Source of the DNA: JAFGMQ01 sp036733345
GTDB lineage: Bacteria; Desulfobacterota; DSM-4660; Desulfatiglandales; Desulfatiglandaceae
Reading direction: 5' to 3'
Assembly: GCA_036733345.1 (NCBI GenBank)
Contig: DAINAR010000001.1
Coordinates: 131,887-195,886 of the forward strand
Length of the DNA stretch: 64,000 nucleotides
Shown here: in pieces, positions 45,482 to 53,368 of the stretch
How positions within the stretch are numbered: the stretch's first letter is position 1
Layout: every line of letters begins with the position of its first letter
Made by a program: the position numbers and the translations under genes
The notes under the pieces: model-generated
Told to the model about the DNA's origin: nothing
What the model saw: only the letters and a program-made list of their open reading frames with translations
Database searches by the model: none

Positions 45482-45676
45482 ATGCTGGCGCAGGAGATTA
45501 TCCTTGAAGCCGGCAGGATTGGTTATAAGCTGATGCGTCTCGACACTATGGAAATATTAAAAAAGGCTATGAAATTGTATGAATCATTTGGATTTGAAAA
45601 AACGACTCATATTACCATAATCCTTTACCGGATGCTGTTTACTGGGAAAAAAACTTGAACTGTCTGACTACAGAAA
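45482..45676 (+). pseudogene. GNAT acetyltransferase remnant
   Basis: The frame gives LAQEIILEAGRIGYKLMRL, DTMEILKKAMKLYESFGFEK, the C-terminal half of a GNAT N-acetyltransferase. After the TTHI the frame is lost, but the next frame over gives YHNPLPDAVYWEKNL, the expected end. A one-base frameshift and the absence of the N-terminal half make this a relic. No start or acetyl-CoA loop is left. Confidence 0.75.
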
Positions 45677-45713
45677 CGTGACCACTATTTCAGGCATGTT
45701 ATACACTGCCTCC

Positions 45714-46175
45714 TCAAGCAACATTAGTACTGTTCTTTGCAAGGCGCTTTACCATAGCCAGTATCTGAAATTTTTCATCTCTGGAAAAACCTTTCAACAA
45801 TATATCCAGCCACTCATCTTTTTCTTTTTCAATATTTTTTACAGTTCTTTTTCCCTTGGGGGTTATCTCGAGGATTTTTACTCGCTCGTCTCCCGGATCG
45901 GATTTCCTCAAAATGAATCCGTTCATTTCAAGCCTTTTTGCTATGCCGGTCATATTTGCTCCTGGGACAAGCATGATCCTGCTCACATCGCTTATCTTGT
46001 ACTTCCCTGTTTTTGAAGCATCCAGCACCCTCAGCACATTGTACTGCGGAAACGACAGGCCGTAATTCCTGAAAACACCTGAATGAGCACGCTTGAACGT
46101 TTCAGCCGCCCTTACAATAGCCATGAGGACCTTTTCATCCAGGCTTAGATCGCTTTGATATACATCTTCACCCAT
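45714..46175 (-). CDS. MarR-family transcriptional regulator
   Basis: 153 aa with a winged helix-turn-helix: GLSFPQYNVLRVLDAS, ISDVSRIMLVPGANMTGIAKRLE, GFILRKSDPGDERVKILEITPKG (the wing with D-x-R). Such dimers usually bind a palindrome and leave it when a phenolic or other ligand is bound. It is divergent from the Mo/W oxidoreductase operon, whose promoter overlaps a 14-bp palindrome 390 bp away, so it probably represses that operon and itself. Confidence 0.92.
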   Translation of the reverse strand: MGEDVYQSDLSLDEKVLMAIVRAAETFKRAHSGVFRNYGLSFPQYNVLRVLDASKTGKYKISDVSRIMLVPGANMTGIAKRLEMNGFILRKSDPGDERVKILEITPKGKRTVKNIEKEKDEWLDILLKGFSRDEKFQILAMVKRLAKNSTNVA

Positions 46176-46520
46176 AGTAACTACCTGCCTACTCCCAAAT
46201 CTTCGATCTTATTAACTCAATTTTAATAATATAAATATATTTACTATCCAACAATACCTTTTAATGATATTTATTTTTAATACCTTAATGTTACATAAAT
46301 ATTTTAATGAGAATTGTCTTCAAAAAATAATTATTATTATATTAAGATATATACATTATAAAATAGCACGCAAGATATTTCAGTGAATAAGCTCTATTTA
46401 AAACAAATTTCATAAAACCATTTAATTTAATTTTTTGCAACTATATTAATCTGATATACAGTTTTTTTCAAAATATATCTTATAGATCCAGAGATATTCC
46501 ACAACCAGTAATAAAAGGTG

Positions 46521-46550
46521 TTGACATTAAAAATAGCTTATTGATATATT
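46521..46550 (+). promoter_or_regulatory. Sigma-70-type promoter for the Mo/W operon
   Basis: TTGACA (46521-46526), 18-bp spacer, TATATT (46545-46550). The -35 box is perfect and the -10 box close to consensus. The start of transcription would fall at about 46557, inside the palindrome listed next. Confidence 0.6.
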
Positions 46551-46554
46551 GATT

Positions 46555-46568
46555 GTCAATATATTGAC
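46555..46568. promoter_or_regulatory. 14-bp perfect palindrome, candidate MarR operator
   Basis: GTCAATATATTGAC reads the same on both strands. A related half (TTGATATATTGAT) lies immediately upstream over the -10 box, suggesting paired sites. The position over the start of transcription fits repression. Confidence 0.6.
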
Positions 46569-46746
46569 TAAATACTGTTATATTTATTTTTTAAAACTCT
46601 TAATATTAATGGTCACGTAAAAAATTGGGGCCAGGGCGACAAATTGTTGCGAACTTTTCAAAATTGAAACAAATTGTGAATACATTTAGCCTTAAAAGCA
46701 GGGCGAATTAAATTACGTTACGTAAACCTTTTTACAGGAGTTTCAA

Positions 46747-48837
46747 ATGGATGAAGTCAAAAAAATAAAGACAGTCTGCCGAAGCTGTCATGGCGGATGC
46801 GGTGTTATTGCGCATGTCAAAGACGGGAGGGTTATAAAGGTGGAAGGCGATCCTGAATCTCCTATCAGCCATGGAACCATGTGTTCAAAAGGCCTGGCAA
46901 TTACACAACTGGCCTACCATCCTGACAGGGTACTCTACCCTATGAAGAAAACCAGAGGAACATGGCAAAGGATCTCATGGGACGATGCACTTGATTTCTG
47001 CACAGAAAAATTCAATGATGTAATCAAAAAATACGGACCCGAAGGCATTATTGTCGGCCAGGGAACTGGCAGGGATTTTGAAAGTCATTTCTCACGTTTC
47101 GGCAATCTTCTCGGTACTCCCAACATTCTTACTGCAGGGCATATGTGCTACCTCTCCCGCATAGGTGCTACCCTTACAACATGCGGAAGGCACCCGGCAA
47201 TCGACTATGCAGGCAATCCGAAGTGCATAGTGATGTGGGCATGCAACCCACTCTGGACTAATCCTGACGAATATAAGGGGGTAAGTTTCTGGAGGGCCTA
47301 TGAAAAAGGGGCAAAGCTGATAGTCATAGACCCCAGAAAAGGCTTCCTTGCTAATAGAGCTGACCTGTGGCTCCAGTTGAGGCCGGGAACAGATGCCGCC
47401 ATGGCAATGGGATTTTTCAGTGTCATAATTGAAGAGGAACTTTATGATAGAGAATTTGTAGAGGAATATATACATGGCTGGGATGAATTTGTACAAAGGG
47501 TTAAATCCGATTATTCGTTAGAGCGCGTTGAAGATATTACCTGGGTAAAACAGGACCTCATACGAAAAGCCGCCAGGATGTATGCCGGCACTAAACCGGC
47601 GGGCATTCACTGGGGCGTACCAACCGAGCAGACACCAAACTGTACGGATTTCACCAGGATTGCTGTGGGACTCATGGCTGCGACAGGCAACCTTGACGCA
47701 CCAGGAGGAAACGTATTTCATGAACCTCCGCCGGTCAGAAAAGTTGCCGAATTCTCAGCCCATACCTCCCTTTCTGAAGAACAGAAAAAAAAGCGTCTTG
47801 GAGGAGACAAGTATAAACTTGCTGCCAGGATGACATTTATCACGCCAAAGTGTGCCTGGGACGCAATACTGACGGAGAAGCCATATCCTGTAAAGGCTGG
47901 CTATCTCGTTGGGACAAACCCTGTTATTACACGCGCCAATGCCAGAGAGGTATACGATGCACTTAAAAAACTTGATTTCCTTGCTGTTTCTGATTTCTTT
48001 ATGACTCCCACAGCTGAACTTGCAGACGTATTCCTCCCGGCCGGAACATGGCTTGAGCAGAACCATATGGCTGATAACTGGAAGTTTCACGGTTATGTAC
48101 TGGCAAGACAGAAGGTTGTACAAATCGGTGAATGCTGGCAGGACCATAAGATTTTTATGGAACTCGGCAAAAGGATGGGACAGAAATGGTGGGATACAGT
48201 GGAAGACGCACTTGACTGGTTACTTGAACCTACTGGACTGAACTGGGAGGAATTCAAGGAAAAAGGTTATCTCAAAGGGGATATGAAATATTATAAATAC
48301 AGGGAAAAAGGATTTTCAACCCCGACGAGAAAAGTTGAGCTATACTCGACTATCTTTGAAAAATGGGGGGTTGATCCTCTCCCGAAATATACTGAGCTGC
48401 CGGAAAGCCCTGTGTCCAGGCCGGATCTTGCAGAAGAATTTCCTTACATACTGAACTCCGGCTTCAGGACTCCGACCTTTTTTCATTCCGCAAACCGTAT
48501 GATCCCATGGCTTCGTGAAATAAGGCCGGACCCGATTGTCGAAATCCACCCTCAAACTGCTCAAAAGCATAATATAGAAGAAGGCGACTGGGTATGGATA
48601 GCATCACCCAGGGGACGAGTTAAAGAGCGTGCCAGGCTTAATGACGGAATCGACCCCAGAGTAATCGTTGCTGAACATGGTTGGTGGTATCCTGAAATAA
48701 GGGACCAGGAACATGGATGGGATATTTCCAACATTAATATACTTACAGATAACTCCCATGAGTCCATGGACCCAGTTATGGGAGCAACCAGCCTGAGGGT
48801 GCTGCTGTGCAGCATATCCCGCTGTGAAAAGCAATAG
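46747..48837 (+). CDS. Molybdopterin/tungstopterin bis-MGD oxidoreductase, catalytic subunit
   Basis: 696 aa, DMSO reductase superfamily, cytosolic (no Tat signal). The N-terminal [4Fe-4S] site has Cys11, Cys14, Cys18 and Cys46 (CRSCHGGC and TMCSKG). Cys134 in GHMCYLSR is at the position of the metal ligand. Pterin-binding regions follow: WACNPLWTNP, IDPRKGFLANRADLWLQLRPGTDAAMAMG, GTNPVITRA and, in the C-terminal domain, SANRMIPWLREIRPDP. The substrate is not evident: formate, an aromatic/alkyl compound, acetylene hydration or transhydroxylation are all possible in this family. It is followed by a four-cluster ferredoxin and mobA. An ACAGGAG site precedes the ATG. Confidence 0.93.
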   Translation: MDEVKKIKTVCRSCHGGCGVIAHVKDGRVIKVEGDPESPISHGTMCSKGLAITQLAYHPDRVLYPMKKTRGTWQRISWDDALDFCTEKFNDVIKKYGPEGIIVGQGTGRDFESHFSRFGNLLGTPNILTAGHMCYLSRIGATLTTCGRHPAIDYAGNPKCIVMWACNPLWTNPDEYKGVSFWRAYEKGAKLIVIDPRKGFLANRADLWLQLRPGTDAAMAMGFFSVIIEEELYDREFVEEYIHGWDEFVQRVKSDYSLERVEDITWVKQDLIRKAARMYAGTKPAGIHWGVPTEQTPNCTDFTRIAVGLMAATGNLDAPGGNVFHEPPPVRKVAEFSAHTSLSEEQKKKRLGGDKYKLAARMTFITPKCAWDAILTEKPYPVKAGYLVGTNPVITRANAREVYDALKKLDFLAVSDFFMTPTAELADVFLPAGTWLEQNHMADNWKFHGYVLARQKVVQIGECWQDHKIFMELGKRMGQKWWDTVEDALDWLLEPTGLNWEEFKEKGYLKGDMKYYKYREKGFSTPTRKVELYSTIFEKWGVDPLPKYTELPESPVSRPDLAEEFPYILNSGFRTPTFFHSANRMIPWLREIRPDPIVEIHPQTAQKHNIEEGDWVWIASPRGRVKERARLNDGIDPRVIVAEHGWWYPEIRDQEHGWDISNINILTDNSHESMDPVMGATSLRVLLCSISRCEKQ

Positions 48838-48848
48838 GAGGATATAAG

Positions 48849-49298
48849 ATGGAGAAGGTCTCTTTAGTCATTCATAAAAAGGACTGCACAGGCTGCCATT
48901 CATGTGAAATCGCCTGCAAGCAGGAACATGGTCTGCGGATAGGTCCTAGACTTGTCCGTATTATTGAAAACAGCCCAAACTTTATCCCCATCTACTGTCA
49001 TCATTGTGCCAAGGCCCCCTGCAGTGAGGTCTGTCCTGTTGACGCAATATCAAGGAATGAACAGGGAATCGTCCTTATAGACGACAGCCTTTGTATCGGT
49101 TGCAGGGCATGTGTTGAAGCCTGTCCTTTTGAGGCCATGCAGTTTGATGATGAAGAAGATATTGCGGTCAAATGCGACCTCTGTATTGACAGGCTAACAG
49201 AAAATAAAAAGCCTGCATGCGTTAGCATATGCCCTACCGGATGTATTTCCTTCAAGATCGAAAAAAGCATTGCAACGCAGTTCCAGAGTGCATTATGA
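48849..49298 (+). CDS. Four-[4Fe-4S] ferredoxin electron-transfer subunit
   Basis: 149 aa, the HycB/DmsB-like iron-sulfur subunit. The cysteine groups are CTGCHSCEIAC, CHHCAKAPCSEVC, CIGCRACVEAC and CDLCIDRL...CVSICPTGC, enough for four cubane clusters. It carries electrons to or from the oxidoreductase encoded 11 nt upstream. The ribosome-binding site AGGAGG overlaps the end of that gene. No membrane anchor or quinone-reactive subunit follows, so a soluble electron partner is expected. Confidence 0.94.
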   Translation: MEKVSLVIHKKDCTGCHSCEIACKQEHGLRIGPRLVRIIENSPNFIPIYCHHCAKAPCSEVCPVDAISRNEQGIVLIDDSLCIGCRACVEACPFEAMQFDDEEDIAVKCDLCIDRLTENKKPACVSICPTGCISFKIEKSIATQFQSAL

Positions 49299-49383
49299 TA
49301 TAAAATTATCCTTTCTTCTGAAAGGATTGATCAATGGGGTACTGTAAAAATAATCTATAAATATCAAAAAGAATTCATTTTAG

Positions 49384-50064
49384 ATGAATATTCATACTAG
49401 TCATTTTTCTTCGGACTGCCGACTTGCTGAAAACGTCACTGGAGTAATACTTGCAGGAGGAAAAAGCAGTCGATTCGGCAAAAACAAGGCACTTGAAAAA
49501 ATCGAGGGCATGACAATAATTGAAAAGGTCTGCGAAATTTTAAGGCCTGTTTTTTCGCACCTCCTCATTGTTACCAACACGCCTGACGAATACTCATTTC
49601 TAAATATCCCCATGACCGGAGACCTTATTAAGGGATTGGGACCAATAGGAGGAGTTTATTCAGGCCTTTGCGCAATGACGACTGAAGCAGGATTTTTCGT
49701 GGCTTGCGATATGCCCTTTTTGAACAGGAAATTGATCTGTCATATGGTAGATATTTCCCCAGGCTATGACGCTGTTGTTCCGAAAATAGACTGGATGTTC
49801 GAGCCGCTCCATGCCCTGTATACGAAGCAATGCATCCCTGCAATAAAATCCACAATTGATTTACGGAAACGCCAGATCATCAATTGCTTAAATGATATTC
49901 ACGTTAAATATGTCAGTGAGCAGGAAATCAGAGCTTTTGATCCTGAAATCCGATCTTTTTTGAATATAAACAGGCCTGATGATATTATCCGGATTCAAAA
50001 AGAAGAGCATTCTGATTCAGGCCGTCCTTTCAAAAAAGACAGGTTACACAGGGAAGTGATATAG
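49384..50064 (+). CDS. mobA: Molybdenum cofactor guanylyltransferase
   Basis: Adds GMP to Mo-molybdopterin to make the guanine dinucleotide (MGD) cofactor used by the neighbouring oxidoreductase. 226 aa; the nucleotide motif VILAGGKSSRFGKNKAL (about residues 20-36) and GLGPIGGVYSGL, ACDMPFLNR (metal-binding) are intact. The last 20 residues are unusual for MobA and have no clear match. It sits 85 nt after the ferredoxin gene and meets the adenine-deaminase-like gene end to end with one base between. There is no strong ribosome-binding site at this ATG. Confidence 0.9.
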   Translation: MNIHTSHFSSDCRLAENVTGVILAGGKSSRFGKNKALEKIEGMTIIEKVCEILRPVFSHLLIVTNTPDEYSFLNIPMTGDLIKGLGPIGGVYSGLCAMTTEAGFFVACDMPFLNRKLICHMVDISPGYDAVVPKIDWMFEPLHALYTKQCIPAIKSTIDLRKRQIINCLNDIHVKYVSEQEIRAFDPEIRSFLNINRPDDIIRIQKEEHSDSGRPFKKDRLHREVI

Positions 50065-50065
50065 G

Positions 50066-51820
50066 CTATAGACCAACCACATCACCTTCACGAAACCTGT
50101 AATAACCCTTTTCCATGATTTTTATAAAAGGAATCGAGGCGGATGTTAAAGTATAAAGGGTAAGCAGGGCTGACTCAAAAGCCACACCAAAGGAAGATAC
50201 AATCTCCTGGAACCTTGTCATTTCCCTGGAAAGGCATTCAATTTCCATTTCAGAGACATATCCTCCCACAGGAAAAGGAATAGCCACTGATATTTCCCCC
50301 CTTTTGCAAACTGCAGTACCCCCTTTCATTTCTATAACCTTGTTGATTGCAGTTGCCAGGTCACTGTCATTCTCTCCGATGGCAATGACTCCTGAAACAT
50401 CCCAGCACAGACTGGTTGCAACTGCCCCGCACTTCTGTTTCCACCCTCTGACAAATCCGATAAATTTCTCCCCGGTTCCGCTCACCCTTTCAATAAAGAC
50501 AACCTTCAAAAGATCTTCTTCAGGATCTGATATATACAGCCCGTCACGGACACTTGCTCTTGCCTTTCCCTCTCGTGTTACAAGACCTCCGGGCTGTATG
50601 TCAAGAGTCCGGATCTCTCCATCTGAACCAGCATCAGAAACAGGTGTGCTCATATCTGACGGGAAGATAAAAGGTATTTTGACTGTATTATAAAGTTCTT
50701 CAGGATAGGAAATCCTTTGCAGAGGAACTGATGCCCTTCCCTTTTCTGCAACGATCTTCCCGTTTGATATGACCATCTCAGGCTTCATTGCTCCTGATTC
50801 AGGCAGTAAAAGTATATCTGCGAATCGGCCTGGAGAAATACCTCCCGTGATATGGTCTATCCTGAAATGTTCGGCCGGATTCAGAGTTACCATCTGCACT
50901 GCTCTTATTTTTTCCAGACCCATATCAACGGCCTTCTGTACCACGTCCACAAGGTATCCCTGCCTTATCAAAAGCTCAGGTTCGCTCCCGTCAGTAACCA
51001 GAATAAGCCTCCTAAGGTCTATTCTGTCAATAACAGGAAAAATGATTTCGAGATCATGACGGATATAACCTTCTCTTACCATGACATAATAACCTTGCTG
51101 CAATCTCGAAAGCACGTCCTCTGTGGTTATGGCCTCATGACAGGATAGAGCACCTGCCGCTGTATAGGAAGCCAGCTTCCTGTCAAAAGCCCCTGCAGCA
51201 TGGCCCTGGACCGATTTTCCGGCCTCAAGTGTTTTCTCCATTAACTCCAGGATGCGGGTATCATCTTTTAAAACCACATCCTGCCAGTAGGATTCCCCAA
51301 GGCCTATAATCCTGTCATCTTTGAGAAATTCCACGGCTTCATCAGTCGTCACAAAAAGTTCTTTTACAGCCGGGCTGATTGTCACCATTGGAGGGATAAG
51401 GCCAAACATCTTTATCGGCCGACTGCTTATCTGCGACAGAAAATCCCTTACTCCCCTTGCACCAAGGGCAAATCCATAGCTTTCAATCTCTGTTATAAGG
51501 GTGGTTATGCCGCAAGGTATTGCGTATTTCAGGAAATCACTTATATCCCAGTGGCTGGACAAATGTGTATGGACATCCATGTATCCCGGTGAAATCATGC
51601 AGCCCTTTGCATCAATCACATGAGTCGAATTACCCACAGCATAATCGGCATCGGGTCCGACATATGCTATTTTAGACCCTGAGACAGCAATAGAGCAATT
51701 CGGCACCAGACGGCCACTGTAAACATCTATCAACAAACCGTTTTTTATAACCAGGTCTGCTGACACTTTTCCAAGTGCTGTATCGACCAGTCTCTTTCTG
51801 TCAGATATATCTATACTCAT
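50066..51820 (-). CDS. Adenine deaminase-family amidohydrolase
   Basis: 584 aa from an ATG with GGGAG upstream (an in-frame start at 51856 is longer). It matches the amidohydrolase barrel and C-terminal domain of adenine deaminases: GYMDVHTHLSSH, VQGHAAGAFDRKLAS, LVTDGSEPEL, NPAEHFRIDHITGGISPGRFADI, then the GLVTREGKARAS-type C-terminal part. The metal motif HTHLSS is a variant of the usual HVHIESS, and GESYWQ replaces GEMMNFP. The substrate may therefore differ from adenine. It is convergent with mobA. Confidence 0.83.
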   Translation of the reverse strand: MSIDISDRKRLVDTALGKVSADLVIKNGLLIDVYSGRLVPNCSIAVSGSKIAYVGPDADYAVGNSTHVIDAKGCMISPGYMDVHTHLSSHWDISDFLKYAIPCGITTLITEIESYGFALGARGVRDFLSQISSRPIKMFGLIPPMVTISPAVKELFVTTDEAVEFLKDDRIIGLGESYWQDVVLKDDTRILELMEKTLEAGKSVQGHAAGAFDRKLASYTAAGALSCHEAITTEDVLSRLQQGYYVMVREGYIRHDLEIIFPVIDRIDLRRLILVTDGSEPELLIRQGYLVDVVQKAVDMGLEKIRAVQMVTLNPAEHFRIDHITGGISPGRFADILLLPESGAMKPEMVISNGKIVAEKGRASVPLQRISYPEELYNTVKIPFIFPSDMSTPVSDAGSDGEIRTLDIQPGGLVTREGKARASVRDGLYISDPEEDLLKVVFIERVSGTGEKFIGFVRGWKQKCGAVATSLCWDVSGVIAIGENDSDLATAINKVIEMKGGTAVCKRGEISVAIPFPVGGYVSEMEIECLSREMTRFQEIVSSFGVAFESALLTLYTLTSASIPFIKIMEKGYYRFREGDVVGL

Positions 51821-51932
51821 AACAGGCTCCCTTTTTGAACAGATTTTTTCCTTCAATTTTGTAACGTATCAAATACAATCGCTGTCTATCAAGCAGAAAT
51901 AATCCTGGTAAGTTTAAGGTCTGAACAGTAAA

Positions 51933-52188
51933 TTTACTATTATTACTCCGGCTATTAAAAACATCAATCGTCATGCCGAATTTGATAAGCCTGCTCCGAA
52001 ACCCGATCCGGGGGCATCCATTCGAATTCATTATAGATATCGACCCCGAACAGGAATCCGGCACAGGCTGGAGTTTATCCGCCAATGTTTGTGGCGGGTT
52101 TATCCCGAACTTGATTCGGGGCTCGGAATTTTACCAGCCTGTGGCTGGGACAACATTAACATATATTATTGCCGGAGTGATAGTAAAG
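51933..52188. mobile_element. MITE-like repeat, copy B (inverted)
   Basis: About 256 bp with ends TTTACTATTATTACTCCGGC and (inverted) TTTACTATCACTCCGGC. It contains an extra ~24-bp hairpin segment (TCCGCCA-N7-TGGCGGG) not in copy A. It lies in the spacer between the adenine-deaminase-like gene and the M15 peptidase gene. Confidence 0.78.
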
Positions 52189-52215
52189 GCACAGGTAAGG
52201 AGGGTTCGAACTAAT

Positions 52216-52836
52216 TCAGGGTTTCTCAAAATGCTGCCAGTCCAGTACACGTGTCCAGTTCCCGCCCCAGGTCCAGCCGTGCTCCAGAAAAAAACGGGTC
52301 ACAGGGCTTTCACGGGTCAGGGTCCCTGGTGCCTGGGGCTTGTAGGTCGCGCCGGGCGGACTTACTTTTCCTGACGGATAAACAGCAGGATTCTGCCCTG
52401 GGTTTATGTCAATGGCTACTCCCCAGGAGTGACGGGAAAGCTTCTTGGTCCCCGCAATTTTACGGTAATTGAACATTGAAGTGTTATTATCTGCCATTGA
52501 GTCATCATCATCCCATGAGTAGTTCACTACTGGAATACATTTTTCCACTGGAAACCCATCACGTCTCATGACTGCAAAGGCATCCCTGATCTCCTCTACC
52601 CTGTCCTTCCGCAGAACCAGCTGGCCGCGATGAATCTTCCCGTCAAAAGAGAGATATTCCACATTCAGGAGAACCAACTCCTCAAGGATCTCAGCAGGGG
52701 CCTTGCTCCCTGCGAGAGACTCTTCCAGGGTCATGGCGCTGTCCACCACGACGTCTGCTGATTGTACCTGCTGGAATATGCCAAGGACCAGCAAAAGCAC
52801 CAGCAGCCCCACGGCCCATTTCTTTAAATTTTTCAT
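52216..52836 (-). CDS. M15-family D-alanyl-D-alanine carboxypeptidase-like peptidase
   Basis: 206 aa from the ATG giving MKNLKKWAVGLLVLLL; GGGAG upstream. The N-terminal segment is a signal peptide or anchor with cleavage near QSA-D. The zinc-peptidase motifs are SRHSWGVAIDINPGQNP (H and D ligands), GWTWGGNW and DWQHFE (third ligand). This is the M15C/Ply500-like subgroup that cuts peptidoglycan stem peptides. It is chromosomal and single-gene here, with no holin or phage genes nearby, so a cell-wall role is more likely than a phage endolysin. Confidence 0.88.
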   Translation of the reverse strand: MKNLKKWAVGLLVLLLVLGIFQQVQSADVVVDSAMTLEESLAGSKAPAEILEELVLLNVEYLSFDGKIHRGQLVLRKDRVEEIRDAFAVMRRDGFPVEKCIPVVNYSWDDDDSMADNNTSMFNYRKIAGTKKLSRHSWGVAIDINPGQNPAVYPSGKVSPPGATYKPQAPGTLTRESPVTRFFLEHGWTWGGNWTRVLDWQHFEKP

Positions 52837-52860
52837 ATATAAACTCCCTGAAGCTCTCAT

Positions 52861-53183
52861 AATGTCAATTATAGCAATATATTAAAGATATTACACCTGT
52901 TTTTGCTGTAGGTATATTCCGGATTCCACTATTAACTTTATTCAATATAGATCAGAGATGTCTAATATAAATGAAGCAACACTGTCAAGGCTCAATTTTT
53001 CATATAATCCCTCAAAAATGAAGGCCCGACCCTTCTTTCCAATAAATTACCATCTAACAACCCCCTACCCTTCCGGGGCTTTAACCTGCCTTCATTTATT
53101 TTTCCTGCCTGCTTACACGATAAAAAATAATATTTTGCCTTGTCAAATAGCTTCAGGGGTAGTTACAGGGTAACAGGGAAAAG
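52861..53183. other. Intergenic region, no gene seen
   Basis: About 320 bp, AT-rich, between the peptidase and the tRNA terminator. It contains no convincing frame or structure. Confidence 0.35.
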
Positions 53184-53218
53184 AAAAAAAGGGTTTCAGC
53201 AAAACGCCAAAACCCTTA
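53184..53218 (-). terminator. Intrinsic terminator after tRNA-Arg
   Basis: AAGGGTTT/AAACCCTT stem with a 13-nt loop, followed on the minus strand by TTTTTTT. It ends 8 nt past the tRNA 3' end. Confidence 0.8.
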
Positions 53219-53225
53219 ATATTAC

Positions 53226-53302
53226 TGGCGCGCCTGGGAGGACTCGGACCCCCGACCTGCGGATTAGAAGTCCGCTGCTCTATCCAGCTGAGCTACAGGC
53301 GC
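53226..53302 (-). tRNA. tRNA-Arg (UCU anticodon)
   Basis: A 77-nt cloverleaf on the minus strand. The acceptor stem GCGCCTG pairs with CAGGCGC, then discriminator G and an encoded CCA. The D-arm (GCTCAGCTGGATAGAGC) and T-arm (GGGGGTTCGAGTCCTCC) are canonical. The anticodon stem GCGGA/TCCGC holds the loop CTTCTAA, giving anticodon TCT, which reads AGA/AGG. Confidence 0.97.
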
Positions 53303-53368
53303 AACAATTTTTCTAAATGTTTTTACTTGAATTATTACTCTCTATTATATTAGCAGGCAAATGAAAAG

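Larger units (their letters stand above)
46176..46746. other. AT-rich divergent promoter region
   Basis: About 570 bp between marR and the Mo/W enzyme gene, with no gene. It holds the promoter and palindrome near 46.52-46.57 kb. A leader of about 190 nt precedes the oxidoreductase ATG and contains the small palindromic ACGTTACGT close to its end. Confidence 0.5.

Noticed and set aside
52216..52836. Phage lysis gene
   Set aside because: The M15 peptidase has a signal peptide and no holin, terminase or structural phage genes are near.
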